Assembly (NCBI RefSeq): GCF_900010755.1
Contig: NZ_CZJT01000085.1
Location: forward strand, 124,001 to 188,000
Source: Paeniglutamicibacter antarcticus
GTDB lineage: Bacteria; Actinomycetota; Actinomycetes; Actinomycetales; Micrococcaceae
Length of the DNA: 64,000 nucleotides
Direction of reading: 5' to 3'
Shown: one piece after another, positions 26,432 to 35,273 of the stretch
Position numbering within the stretch: position 1 is the stretch's first letter
How the letters are laid out: the number at the start of each line of letters is the position of its first letter
Program-made: the position numbers and the translations under genes
The notes under the pieces: model-generated
The model's input: the letters and a program-made list of their open reading frames with translations, nothing else
Told to the model about the DNA's origin: nothing
Databases searched by the model: none

Positions 26432-26998
26432 ATGGAACGGGAACCCCGTCCAACCATGTTTAGTCTCGCATCGAGCGACCCCAAGGGTGAGCTCATCGAT
26501 CGCACAGGTCTGGACGCTGCAGCGTTGGACCAAATCGATCGCATCATGGCTGAGATGGGCCACCTACGTGCCGTGGAACGCAAGATCTCACGGGCTTCCC
26601 AGGACTACATGAAGCTGAACGAAACCGACATGAGGGCGATCCGATTCCTCATTTCGGCACAGCACACGCAGACTGCGGTGACCCCCAGCATGCTGGCCAA
26701 ACACCTGAAGATCACCACAGCCTCGGTGACCAAGCTGATTGACCGTCTAGAAAATGGTGGACATGTGGTGCGCGCTCCACACCCCACAGATCGCCGTTCG
26801 CTGTGCATCACAGTGACACGCGAAACCCATCTTGCTGCCCGCGAACAGGTAGGACGCCACCATGCCTCACGATTCGGTGCGGCACAACGTCTGAGCCCCG
26901 CCGAACGCGAAGTGGTGATCCGGTTCCTGGCCGAGACGGCCAGCGATCTAGAGGACAGCAGCAATAGTACTGATGCGAGTAGCGCTTCGGAAGCTTAG
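26432..26998 (+). CDS. MarR-family regulator
   Basis: 188-aa MarR protein. Winged helix: TPSMLAKHLKITTASVTKLIDRLENGGHVVRAPHPTDRRSLCITVT. It resembles the regulator at 29395 in the same region (both carry LKINETD/LKLNETD-like and H-P-x-D-R-R-S stretches). ATG at 26432 has AAAGGAAAG upstream. Its stop overlaps the stop of the convergent epimerase gene by a few bases. Probably takes part in control of the carotenoid region; this is inference from position. Confidence 0.85.
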   Translation: MEREPRPTMFSLASSDPKGELIDRTGLDAAALDQIDRIMAEMGHLRAVERKISRASQDYMKLNETDMRAIRFLISAQHTQTAVTPSMLAKHLKITTASVTKLIDRLENGGHVVRAPHPTDRRSLCITVTRETHLAAREQVGRHHASRFGAAQRLSPAEREVVIRFLAETASDLEDSSNSTDASSASEA

Positions 26999-28455
26999 AC
27001 TTTCAGCGCTTCGGCCGCACGGGTGATGCGTTTTGCCATCGAGGAGAAAATAATCCCGTGAAACGGCAGAATCGATAACCAGTAAAGCCGGCCGGCCAAC
27101 CCTTCGGGGAAGAACACCGCCCGCTGCCTGTAGCGACTACCTGTTGGGGTGGGTTCCACCGAAAGCTCAAGCCAAGCTCGTCCGGGCACCCGCATTTCGG
27201 CGCGCAGCCGGAGCAATCTATCGGGAACCAACTCTTCCACACGCCACCAGTCCACGGCATCACCCAGGGCAAGGTTCTCCCGGCTCCGCCGTCCGCGCCG
27301 CAGGCCCACTCCCCCGGCCAGTTTGTCCATCACCCCACGCAAAGCCCATGCACCGGGTAACGAGTAGTAGCCGGTGTCTCCACCAATGCCTTGAATGACC
27401 TTGAACAGTGCCGCGGGCGTCGCCGAGGAATCCCGTTCCCTAAGGTCTGTAAACACAGTGTGCCCTGCCCACTGCGGATCGGAGGGCAGTGGTTCGGCCG
27501 GGGCTTCGAGGGCGTGCGCGGTAGTCCAACTGGTTTCCACGGTGTCATCGCGCATCTTGGCCAACGCAAGCTCCACCGATCGCCGATAGCCGGTCAACCC
27601 GCCCTCGGGACGCTCGATTATTTCGTCAATCACCCGATTGCGCATCACGCAATCGTGCTGCAGCGACTCAACCAGCGGAATCGCCAATGAGCGGGGAATC
27701 GGCGTGACAAGGTTGACCCACTGCGCGGCAAGCCAGGGCGTCAACACCGGCAATGGCAGGATGACCGGGCGTCGAATGCCAGCAGCATCGGCATAAATTC
27801 TCATCATGTCGCCGTAGCTATGCGCTTCGGGACCTCCGATGTCATAGGCTCCAACAACCTCCGGCGGCAGCAACGCGCTTTGGCTGAGGTAGTGCAAGGC
27901 ATCGCGCACCGCTATCGGCTGCACGCGGTTTAGTACCCAGCGTGGAGCAGGCATCACCGGCAAAACATCCGTGAGGTGCCTGACCATCTCGAAGCTTGCA
28001 GATCCGGAACCAATGATCAGCCCCGCTTGCAGGTTGATGGTTGGAATTCCACTTGAAGCAAGGATCTCTCCGACTTTGACCCGCGAGGAGAGATGCCGGC
28101 TCAATTCACCGTCCGGGTGCAACCCCGAAAGGTAGATCAGCCGTCCCACACCCTCGGCCTTCGCCGCCTGAATAATGGTGTTGGCGCAGCGCTCCTCCAT
28201 AGGTGCGAAATTCGCCGCCCCACCCATTGAATGCACCAGGTAATACAGCACCTCGGCACCTCGGCACAGTTCCGCTGCAGCCCTCGGGTCGGTGAGGTCC
28301 CCCTCGATGATCGAAACTTTCCCTTTCCAGGGAACGTCCCTCAACGCGTTCTTCCGGCGAGTCAGCACTCGAACTTGATGCCCTTGCTCCAAGAGCACAG
28401 GTACCAATCTGCCGCCGATGTAGCCGGTTGCTCCGGTGACCGCGATAACGCTCAT
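26995..28455 (-). CDS. NAD(P)-binding epimerase with DUF2867 domain
   Basis: 486 aa. N-terminal Rossmann domain with GATGYIGGRLVPVLL and YYLVHSMGG (NmrA/extended SDR type, to about 300), then a C-terminal DUF2867 domain (GGDTGYYSLPGAWALRGVMDKLAGGVGLRRGR). No reaction can be assigned. ATG at 28455 overlaps the TspO-like stop as ATGA, so the two are coupled. Such fused proteins commonly sit next to carotenoid genes in Micrococcaceae, from general knowledge. Confidence 0.82.
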   Translation of the reverse strand: MSVIAVTGATGYIGGRLVPVLLEQGHQVRVLTRRKNALRDVPWKGKVSIIEGDLTDPRAAAELCRGAEVLYYLVHSMGGAANFAPMEERCANTIIQAAKAEGVGRLIYLSGLHPDGELSRHLSSRVKVGEILASSGIPTINLQAGLIIGSGSASFEMVRHLTDVLPVMPAPRWVLNRVQPIAVRDALHYLSQSALLPPEVVGAYDIGGPEAHSYGDMMRIYADAAGIRRPVILPLPVLTPWLAAQWVNLVTPIPRSLAIPLVESLQHDCVMRNRVIDEIIERPEGGLTGYRRSVELALAKMRDDTVETSWTTAHALEAPAEPLPSDPQWAGHTVFTDLRERDSSATPAALFKVIQGIGGDTGYYSLPGAWALRGVMDKLAGGVGLRRGRRSRENLALGDAVDWWRVEELVPDRLLRLRAEMRVPGRAWLELSVEPTPTGSRYRQRAVFFPEGLAGRLYWLSILPFHGIIFSSMAKRITRAAEALKV

Positions 28456-29264
28456 GCCAACACCCGCTCCTTGGACGTCCTGCGAGAACTCCACATGGCT
28501 GTGGCCACCACCGAAAAGATGAACAGTGCCCCGGCCGCGACGAAAGCCGTTGCGGACACCGGTGCGGAGAGCAGGCCTCCATCGCTTCGCCCAACGCCGA
28601 TCCAGGCGATTCCCCACGTCATGGCCATTGCCACGCCAAGCCGACCGCGCGAGTACAGAACCGTCGCGGCCCCAATCAACGCTGCGACCACGACGAGGAC
28701 GGCTGCCAACGGCGTAGTCCACGCCGCGTCTTCACCGATCCCCAGGGAGGCCAGCCAAGCGGCAATGTTCGCGACTGTCGCCACGCTGACCCAGCCAAGG
28801 TAGGGGCCAAAGGTCACCGCTGTGATCCAACGTTCTGCAGCGTTTTCGATGCGTGGCCGCATGAGCATGAACATCCGGCTCAGTACTGCCAGCAGGATCA
28901 GGATCACCAGCACGCTGATTCCGAGCCAACCTAGTTGTACGGAGCCAATCCATAGTGCGTTCAAGATTGCGGATGCAGCCGCCAATGGACGGAGCTTTCG
29001 TTGTGTTTGGCTCACGCTCGCCGCGGGGGTCAGCTGCCAGATGGCGTAGACACACAGCGCCGTATAGATAAAACTCCAAATTGCGAAGGCCCCGGTTCCA
29101 GGAGCCAACAGGGTTGCATCGGCACTTAGTCGGCCATCCGCAGCCTCGGCGATGGGTGTTCCTCCGAGCACGCCGCTGCCTACAAAGGCTCCAAACGCCG
29201 CAAGGAGCACTGCTGCTGCGCAGATGACGCGCGCGCTCAGTGATGCTTTCTCGGGATTTTGCAT
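28452..29264 (-). CDS. TspO/MBR-like tryptophan-rich membrane protein
   Basis: 270-aa membrane protein with seven or so helices, longer than classic TspO (about 160). Features: GTGAFAIWSFIYTALCVYAIWQL, ASAILNALWIGSVQLGW, WITAVTFGPYLGWVSVATVANIAAW. TspO-like proteins bind porphyrins and respond to light or oxygen in other bacteria. ATG at 29264 has AAGGAG. Divergent from crtR and coupled to the epimerase gene. Confidence 0.75.
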   Translation of the reverse strand: MQNPEKASLSARVICAAAVLLAAFGAFVGSGVLGGTPIAEAADGRLSADATLLAPGTGAFAIWSFIYTALCVYAIWQLTPAASVSQTQRKLRPLAAASAILNALWIGSVQLGWLGISVLVILILLAVLSRMFMLMRPRIENAAERWITAVTFGPYLGWVSVATVANIAAWLASLGIGEDAAWTTPLAAVLVVVAALIGAATVLYSRGRLGVAMAMTWGIAWIGVGRSDGGLLSAPVSATAFVAAGALFIFSVVATAMWSSRRTSKERVLA

Positions 29265-29333
29265 CGGTGGTTCTCCTTCGATCGTGTCTCCGAAAATTCT
29301 TTTCAAAAAATGCTGTGTCTACTCGACAAACAC

Positions 29334-29370
29334 TAACTCGTTAACCCATGATGTAGCTAGACAAGCTAGC
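29334..29370. promoter_or_regulatory. Candidate CrtR operators in the crtR/tspO-like divergent gap
   Basis: Two small palindromes in a 130-base gap: TAACTCGTTA (29334-29343) and GCTAGACAAGCTAGC (29356-29370, arms GCTAG/CTAGC). They lie 25-60 bases before the crtR ATG and are also upstream of the divergent TspO-like gene. A MarR dimer could bind here to control both units. Not demonstrated. Confidence 0.4.
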
Positions 29371-29394
29371 AATCAACCCTTTGAGGTATCAGTG

Positions 29395-29889
29395 ATGAGA
29401 ATTCCCTCGGAAGAAACATCCGAATTGCACTCAGCCTCAAAACTCCTGCACGCCGTTCTGATGCTCAACGACGGACTTGAGCATTCAATGTGCCGCCACC
29501 TGAAAATCAACGAAACAGATTTCCAAGCACTGCAACACTTGATACTCAACGAGTCAATGACGCCCAGTGGACTTGCCGGAAGATTGCATATCTCCACCGC
29601 GGCGACCACCGCAGTGATCGACCGCATGAGCGAACGAGGCCATGTCCTTCGCAGGCCGCACCCCAGCGATCGACGAAGCATCCTGATATACCCCAGCCCA
29701 GCTGCCGTCGCCGAGACGATTGGTGCCTTGCGGCCGCTATTTACCGATGCCGAGCGCAGTATCAACCGCTTGGACCCTGACCAGCAGCAGGCAGTGGTCA
29801 CCTACTTGGAAAACATCCTCGACGCTATGCAAACCCACCTGGAAACGCTGCAGCTGTCCCCCATCAAGAAACGGAATGAACGCTCATGA
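29395..29889 (+). CDS. crtR: MarR-family carotenoid regulator, CrtR-like
   Basis: 164-aa MarR protein with winged helix MTPSGLAGRLHISTAATTAVIDRMSERGHVLRRPHPSDRRSIL. It overlaps crtE as ATGA and begins the carotenoid operon, the place held by crtR in Corynebacterium glutamicum, where CrtR represses crt genes and responds to isoprenyl diphosphates. ATG at 29395 preceded by GAGG. Symbol given by position and family. Confidence 0.75.
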   Translation: MRIPSEETSELHSASKLLHAVLMLNDGLEHSMCRHLKINETDFQALQHLILNESMTPSGLAGRLHISTAATTAVIDRMSERGHVLRRPHPSDRRSILIYPSPAAVAETIGALRPLFTDAERSINRLDPDQQQAVVTYLENILDAMQTHLETLQLSPIKKRNERS

Positions 29890-31007
29890 GACTGCCAACA
29901 CGGACCTCCGCGCCCACCGACGAGGAAACGGTCACGCAAATTAGTGCCACATTCGAGGTACGCGTTCGCGACGAGCTCGCCGCAGTCATCGAAAGCTACC
30001 GACAGCTGGCCAGCGATTACTCGCCGGCAACACAGACGCTGTGGTCCCGAATCGGAACCTCGCTGGCCGGAGGCAAGCTCACCCGGCCACGCTTGGTCAT
30101 GCTGGGCTATGAAGCGTTCAATATGCACTCACCATCGGATACCGCTGAAACGAATCCCGGCATCGATCGTGCCGTGACCCTTGGCTGCGCCTTCGAGCTG
30201 CTTCACGCATCGTTGCTCATGCATGATGATGTGATCGATCGCGATTTTGCCCGGCGCGGTCGCCCCACGTTGTCGGCGCTCTACCGCGACGAGGCGCTCA
30301 CAGCTGGAGAATCACTGGCCGATGCCGAACACGCGGGACACTCGGCGGCGATCATTGCCGGGGACCTTCTCCTGGCAGCCTCCATCAAGCTGGCCATGCG
30401 AGCTGCCGAGGCACACCCGCAGGCAGCGGCCATCGAGCATTACTTTCACCTGGCCATCCACAATGCCGGAGCCGGAGAGCTTGAAGACCTACTTTTCTCG
30501 CTGGACCGGACGCCGGCAAAAGTGCAGGAGGTACTGCGCATGGAAGAACTCAAGACGGCATCCTATTCCTTCCGGGTCCCGCTGCACACCGGAGCCTTGT
30601 TGGCAGGTGCAGAACCACAGCAAGCTGCCGCGCTGGCCGACATCGGCAGCCAACTCGGCGTCGCCTACCAACTCATCGATGATGTGCTCGGCACTTTTGG
30701 AGACCCCGCCCAGACCGGAAAGTCCGTCGATTCCGACCTGCGCGAAGGTAAAAGCACCATCCTGACAGCGGTGGCCGCGGCCACCCCCGGATTCACCGAA
30801 AGATTTGCAATCTTCCGCGACCAGCATGTTGATCTGCCGGCGCTGCGCGCGGCACTGGAAGCCACGGGAGCCGAAACTTTCGCCCGCCAGTTGGCCGAGG
30901 AACTTTGCGTTGGCGCCACCACGGCTTCCCACGGGTTACGCATTCCAGAACATGTCAGTGCCGAACTCGAAAGCTTTGCCACGCTCATTCTGAACCGAGG
31001 CGCATAA
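29886..31007 (+). CDS. crtE: Geranylgeranyl diphosphate synthase
   Basis: 373-aa trans-prenyltransferase. First Asp-rich motif LLMHDDVIDRDFARRGRPT and second QLIDDVLGTFGD; GGKLTRPRLVML near residue 60. Makes GGPP (C20) from IPP and allylic diphosphates for carotenoid synthesis. Start overlaps crtR stop. Followed by crtB after three bases. Confidence 0.93.
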   Translation: MRLPTRTSAPTDEETVTQISATFEVRVRDELAAVIESYRQLASDYSPATQTLWSRIGTSLAGGKLTRPRLVMLGYEAFNMHSPSDTAETNPGIDRAVTLGCAFELLHASLLMHDDVIDRDFARRGRPTLSALYRDEALTAGESLADAEHAGHSAAIIAGDLLLAASIKLAMRAAEAHPQAAAIEHYFHLAIHNAGAGELEDLLFSLDRTPAKVQEVLRMEELKTASYSFRVPLHTGALLAGAEPQQAAALADIGSQLGVAYQLIDDVLGTFGDPAQTGKSVDSDLREGKSTILTAVAAATPGFTERFAIFRDQHVDLPALRAALEATGAETFARQLAEELCVGATTASHGLRIPEHVSAELESFATLILNRGA

Positions 31008-31010
31008 CCC

Positions 31011-31949
31011 ATGAGCCACGATATCTCGGGAAAAGCCAGCTCGGGCACGAAGCCAGGCAGCATCACCGCGCTGCAGCGCTACTCGGCTGCGGCGAGTTCA
31101 AGTGCCCGCGTGATCATCGAACAATACTCAACATCCTTCGCGCTGGCCTGCCGCATACTGGATCGCGAGTCTCGGATTCACATTTCCAACATCTATGCGC
31201 TGGTCCGGCTGGCCGATGAGGTGGTCGACGGGGTTGCCTTCGAGGCCGGACTCGACGCACCAGCCATCGCCTCGGCACTGAACAGGCTTGAAGAGGAAAC
31301 CGAGGCAGCGATACTCACCGGCTACAGCACCAACTTGATCGTCCATGCCTTCGCCTGCACGGCGCGCAGCCAAGGTATCGACACCTCGCTGACCCGACCA
31401 TTCTTCGCCTCCATGCGCAGCGATCTAAACGTCGCCACACACGACGCCGCAACACTCGAGGGCTACATCTACGGATCGGCGGAGGTTGTGGGTCTCATGT
31501 GCCTTCGTGTTTTTCGTTCAAGCCCCAACGCACCCCGTGGCCACGACGAAGAAATCGAGGCTTCTGCCCGTCGACTGGGCGCAGCCTTCCAAAAGGTTAA
31601 TTTCCTGCGAGACCTAGCCGCAGATACCAACGAGCTGGGCCGCAGCTATTTCCCGGGGCTTGATCCTGCAGCATTCTCCGACGCACACAAGAATGCGCTG
31701 GTCGCCGAGATCAATGATGACCTCGATGCCGCGGCACGGGGAATAAAGTACCTTCCGCCGCGGGCCGCACAAGCAGTGTCAATGGCTCACGGACTCTTCA
31801 GCGAATTGAACCAGCAGCTTCAACGCACCAGCGCTGCCGAGCTCATGGCCCGCCGCATCTCGGTGCCCACCCGGCGCAAAGCCATCATCGCCCTGCGCTC
31901 AACGCTTGGCCGGCACAGCAAACCCTTAACCGCAAAAAATCCGGTATGA
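31011..31949 (+). CDS. crtB: Phytoene synthase
   Basis: 312-aa squalene/phytoene synthase. Motifs YSTSFALACRIL, ALVRLADEVVDG (DxxxD) and VNFLRDLAADTNELGRSYFP (second Asp motif and signature). Condenses two GGPP to phytoene. Ends overlapping crtI as ATGA. Confidence 0.93.
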   Translation: MSHDISGKASSGTKPGSITALQRYSAAASSSARVIIEQYSTSFALACRILDRESRIHISNIYALVRLADEVVDGVAFEAGLDAPAIASALNRLEEETEAAILTGYSTNLIVHAFACTARSQGIDTSLTRPFFASMRSDLNVATHDAATLEGYIYGSAEVVGLMCLRVFRSSPNAPRGHDEEIEASARRLGAAFQKVNFLRDLAADTNELGRSYFPGLDPAAFSDAHKNALVAEINDDLDAAARGIKYLPPRAAQAVSMAHGLFSELNQQLQRTSAAELMARRISVPTRRKAIIALRSTLGRHSKPLTAKNPV

Positions 31950-33640
31950 AAGTGAAGAGCATGAAAAACACCCCGAAGATCCAGGGTAACCAGCAGGTGG
32001 TGGTCATCGGAGGAGGATTCTCGGGTCTGGCCACCGCAGGGCTACTGGCGGCTTCCGGCCACCGGGTCACCCTGCTGGAAAAGCAGAAAAATCTCGGCGG
32101 ACGCGCCGGACGCCTTGAACGCGAGGGTTTCAGCTTCGACACGGGCCCTTCCTGGTACCTCATGCCGGAGGTCATTGAACACTGGTTCGAGCTTATGGGA
32201 ACCTCCACCAAACAAGAGCTTGACCTCGTGGACCTTCACATTGGTTACCGGACCTGGTTTGAGGACGAGGAAACCCCGCTGGATATGCCCACCGGGGTAG
32301 GAGCCGAGGCCGCCTTTGAATCCCTGCAACCCGGCGCCGGAGCGGCCTTGCGTGATTACCTCCGCACGGCCCAGGAAAGCTACACGCTGGCCCTCGGCCA
32401 TTTCCTCTACGACGGATTTTCCTCGGTCAAAAGCTTCCTGAACCCCAAGTTGTTGGGGATGCTGCCCCAATTGGCACCGCTACTCACCGGATCGTTGGAT
32501 TCATACGTGGCCAAGCGGTTCACCGATCCGCGCCTACGCCAGATCTTGGGCTACCCCGCGGTGTTCCTGGGCTCAAGTCCCAAGCACACCCCAGCGCTCT
32601 ACCACCTGATGAGCCACCTGGACCTCACGCAGGGCGTGAAGTACCCAATGGGCGGATTCGCCAGGTTGGTGGATTCGATGACCGAAATCTGTGTGGCCGC
32701 GGGCGTCAAGATCAACACCGAGGCCCGCGTCACCGGCATCGACACAGTGAACATCGCCCGCACCAACAGCGTGGATGCTGTGCGTTGGACTGGTCCAGAT
32801 TCCGTGCCGGGAACCGAACATCGCCTGGAAGCGGACGTTGTCATTGGCGCCGCCGACCTGCACCATCTGGAAACCGAACTACTACCCGAACGGTTGCGGT
32901 CGTCCTCACCCGCCAGCTGGAAGCGTCGGGACCCGGGCCCTAGTGCGGTGCTACTCTGCCTGGGCGTTAGTGGAAAACTCCCCGACCTCAGCCACCACAA
33001 CCTGCTATTCACCAAGGACTGGGATGATAACTTCGGGCGGATCCTTCGAGGGGAAAACTTGTTACCGGAAACCAGCATGTACGTCTGCATGCCTAGCTCC
33101 ACCGATCCTTCGGTTGCCCCGGCAGATCACGAAAATCTCTTCATCCTGGTTCCCTCACCGGCACTGCCGCAATGGGGTACCGGGGGCGCTGATGGAACCG
33201 GCAGCCCCGCGGTGGAGGCCGTGGCGGATGCAGCACTCGATCAGCTGGCCAGATGGTCGGGCATTGAGGACCTGCGCGAACGGGTGGTGGTGCGTCAGAG
33301 CTTTGGCCCGGCCGATTTCGTGAACAACGTCAACGCATGGCAGGGCGGGGCTCTGGGCTTGGCTCATACACTGGGCCAAAGCGCATTCTTCCGCCCCTCA
33401 AACCACAGTTCCAAGGTTCAGGGGCTGTACTACGCGGGAAGTTCGGTGCGACCAGGCATCGGCATCCCCATGTGCCTGATCAGCGCCGAGATCATCGCCA
33501 AGGCGGTGAACGGAATCAAGGACGCCGGGCCCTTTGACCTGGCCCACCCGCAGGTGCTGGAGAAAAACACCCGCTCGGCACACCGCTTCCCAGGAGGAAC
33601 CGCAGATCCCGCACGTTCCGGAAAGCTGGATGCCCGGTGA
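31946..33640 (+). CDS. crtI: Phytoene desaturase
   Basis: 564-aa FAD enzyme. N-terminal VVVIGGGFSGLATAGLLAASGH and LEKQKNLGGRAGRLEREGF, FDTGPSWYLMP, and C-terminal YYAGSSVRPGIGIPMCLISAEI. Converts phytoene to lycopene. Overlaps crtB and crtYe (GTGA) by four bases, so the whole operon is tightly coupled. Confidence 0.93.
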   Translation: MKVKSMKNTPKIQGNQQVVVIGGGFSGLATAGLLAASGHRVTLLEKQKNLGGRAGRLEREGFSFDTGPSWYLMPEVIEHWFELMGTSTKQELDLVDLHIGYRTWFEDEETPLDMPTGVGAEAAFESLQPGAGAALRDYLRTAQESYTLALGHFLYDGFSSVKSFLNPKLLGMLPQLAPLLTGSLDSYVAKRFTDPRLRQILGYPAVFLGSSPKHTPALYHLMSHLDLTQGVKYPMGGFARLVDSMTEICVAAGVKINTEARVTGIDTVNIARTNSVDAVRWTGPDSVPGTEHRLEADVVIGAADLHHLETELLPERLRSSSPASWKRRDPGPSAVLLCLGVSGKLPDLSHHNLLFTKDWDDNFGRILRGENLLPETSMYVCMPSSTDPSVAPADHENLFILVPSPALPQWGTGGADGTGSPAVEAVADAALDQLARWSGIEDLRERVVVRQSFGPADFVNNVNAWQGGALGLAHTLGQSAFFRPSNHSSKVQGLYYAGSSVRPGIGIPMCLISAEIIAKAVNGIKDAGPFDLAHPQVLEKNTRSAHRFPGGTADPARSGKLDAR

Positions 33641-33999
33641 CCTATCTTCTGATTCTGCTTGCACTGATCTGCTGCATGGGAGCGCTTGATGCCAAGTTCA
33701 AACTGTTCGTCTTCGCCCGCCCACTTCCGGCGTTGGCCTCACTGCTGATTGGCACGGGGATCTTCCTGCTCTGGGACGTGATAGCCATCGACCAAGCGAT
33801 CTTCCTGCACCGCGAATCGCCGCTGATGACCGGGATGATGATCGCCCCTCAGTTACCCCTCGAGGAAGTTTTCTTCCTCTTCTTCCTCTGCTATCAGACG
33901 ATGATCTTGATCAACGGTATCTCCAGCTGGCGTGCGCACCGAGGCAAACGACTCGAAGAGAACCTCAACAACATCCAAGATGCGAGGGACAACACATGA
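33637..33999 (+). CDS. crtYe: C50 carotenoid epsilon-cyclase subunit CrtYe
   Basis: 120-aa small membrane protein, three helices, with IAPQLPLEEVFFLFFLCYQTMIL, the PLEE motif of heterodimeric lycopene-type cyclases. GTG start in the GTGA overlap with crtI. Works with CrtYf to cyclise C50 flavuxanthin ends. Confidence 0.88.
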   Translation: MTYLLILLALICCMGALDAKFKLFVFARPLPALASLLIGTGIFLLWDVIAIDQAIFLHRESPLMTGMMIAPQLPLEEVFFLFFLCYQTMILINGISSWRAHRGKRLEENLNNIQDARDNT

Positions 34000-34367
34000 G
34001 CTTTGCACTGCTTTCCCTCTACTTCATGGCGGGCTCACTGGCACTGTTTATCGTCGCCCTGCGCGTACGGCGAATCCGTTTACGCACGGTCCTTCCCACA
34101 CTTAGCATCGCCCTCGTGGTGATCCTGTTACTCACCGCGATTTTCGACAATGTCATGATCGCCTCCGGCCTTTTTGACTACGGAAGCCAAACCCTCTTGG
34201 GAATCCACCTCGGGTTGGCCCCGCTGGAGGACTTCACCTATCCGGTGTGCGTGGTGCTCTTCGCACCGGCGCTCTGGTGGCTGGCGGGTGGAGTTCTTCC
34301 ACCCGAGGCAACTGAACCAGGTTCCCGGCCCGGGGTAACTCCTGGTTCCTCGACGAAAGGACGGTAG
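33996..34367 (+). CDS. crtYf: C50 carotenoid epsilon-cyclase subunit CrtYf
   Basis: 123-aa membrane protein with helices and the motif LGLAPLEDFTYPVCVVL (PLED). ATGA overlap with crtYe. The Gly/Pro/Thr-rich tail after residue 100 is low-complexity. Partner of CrtYe in decaprenoxanthin synthesis. Confidence 0.88.
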   Translation: MSFALLSLYFMAGSLALFIVALRVRRIRLRTVLPTLSIALVVILLLTAIFDNVMIASGLFDYGSQTLLGIHLGLAPLEDFTYPVCVVLFAPALWWLAGGVLPPEATEPGSRPGVTPGSSTKGR

Positions 34368-34376
34368 CGGCCTCTG

Positions 34377-35231
34377 ATGCGCGAACTATTCATGACATCC
34401 CGACCGATTTCCTGGGTGAACACCGCTTACCCCTTTGCCGCTGCATATTTCCTGTGTATTGGGCGCATCGACTGGATCTTTGTGCTGGGAACGATCTTCT
34501 TCTTAATTCCCTACAACTTGGCCATGTACGGGATCAATGACGTCTTTGACTATGAATCGGATCTTCTCAACCCGCGCAAAGGCGGAGCCGAGGGCGCGGT
34601 GGTCGACCGAAGTCGGCACCGCGGCATCTTGATCGCCTGCGCCGTGTCCTGTGTGCCGTTCCTGCTGGTGTTGGGAATCGTCGGTACGTGGCAAGCGAAT
34701 CTTGTGCTGCTGGTTTCGATGTTCGCGCTCGTCGCCTACAGCGCACCCCATCTGCGTTTCAAGGAACGCCCGTTTGTTGATTCGCTGACCTCCAGTACAC
34801 ATTTTGTCTCCCCTGCCATCTACGGGGTGGTACTGGCCGGTGGCAGCTTTGATGGTCAACTGCTGGCCATCATGGCGGCATTTTTCCTCTGGGGCATGGC
34901 CTCGCACGCCTTCGGCTCGGTGCAGGATATCGTTCCCGACCGGGCAGCCTCGCTGGGATCGATCGGCACGGTGCTCGGTGCTCGGTGGACGGTGCGGTTT
35001 GCCGCCGCCGCATACCTTGTGGGTGGGGCGCTGCTGCTATTCACGGATTGGCCGGGGCCCCTGGCCGGAATCTTGGCATTGCCGTACCTGATCAACGTGG
35101 TGCCTTTCGCCAACCTGCGTGATGAGGAATCCGAACGTGCCCATGCGGGCTGGGTGCGTTTCCTCTGGCTGAACTATGTCAGCGGATTCTTCATCACCAT
35201 GGTGCTGATTTGGTATGTGCTCGGCAGGTAG
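34377..35231 (+). CDS. crtEb: Lycopene elongase (UbiA-type prenyltransferase)
   Basis: 284-aa integral membrane prenyltransferase. Asp motif YGINDVFDYESDLLNPRKGG near the N terminus and SVQDIVPDRAASLGSIGT as the second acidic motif. Adds C5 units to lycopene to give C50 flavuxanthin. Follows crtYf after nine bases. Confidence 0.92.
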   Translation: MRELFMTSRPISWVNTAYPFAAAYFLCIGRIDWIFVLGTIFFLIPYNLAMYGINDVFDYESDLLNPRKGGAEGAVVDRSRHRGILIACAVSCVPFLLVLGIVGTWQANLVLLVSMFALVAYSAPHLRFKERPFVDSLTSSTHFVSPAIYGVVLAGGSFDGQLLAIMAAFFLWGMASHAFGSVQDIVPDRAASLGSIGTVLGARWTVRFAAAAYLVGGALLLFTDWPGPLAGILALPYLINVVPFANLRDEESERAHAGWVRFLWLNYVSGFFITMVLIWYVLGR

Positions 35232-35273
35232 CCTCCAGCGCAGAGTTCACAAAGAGATGACGAGGAATGAAAA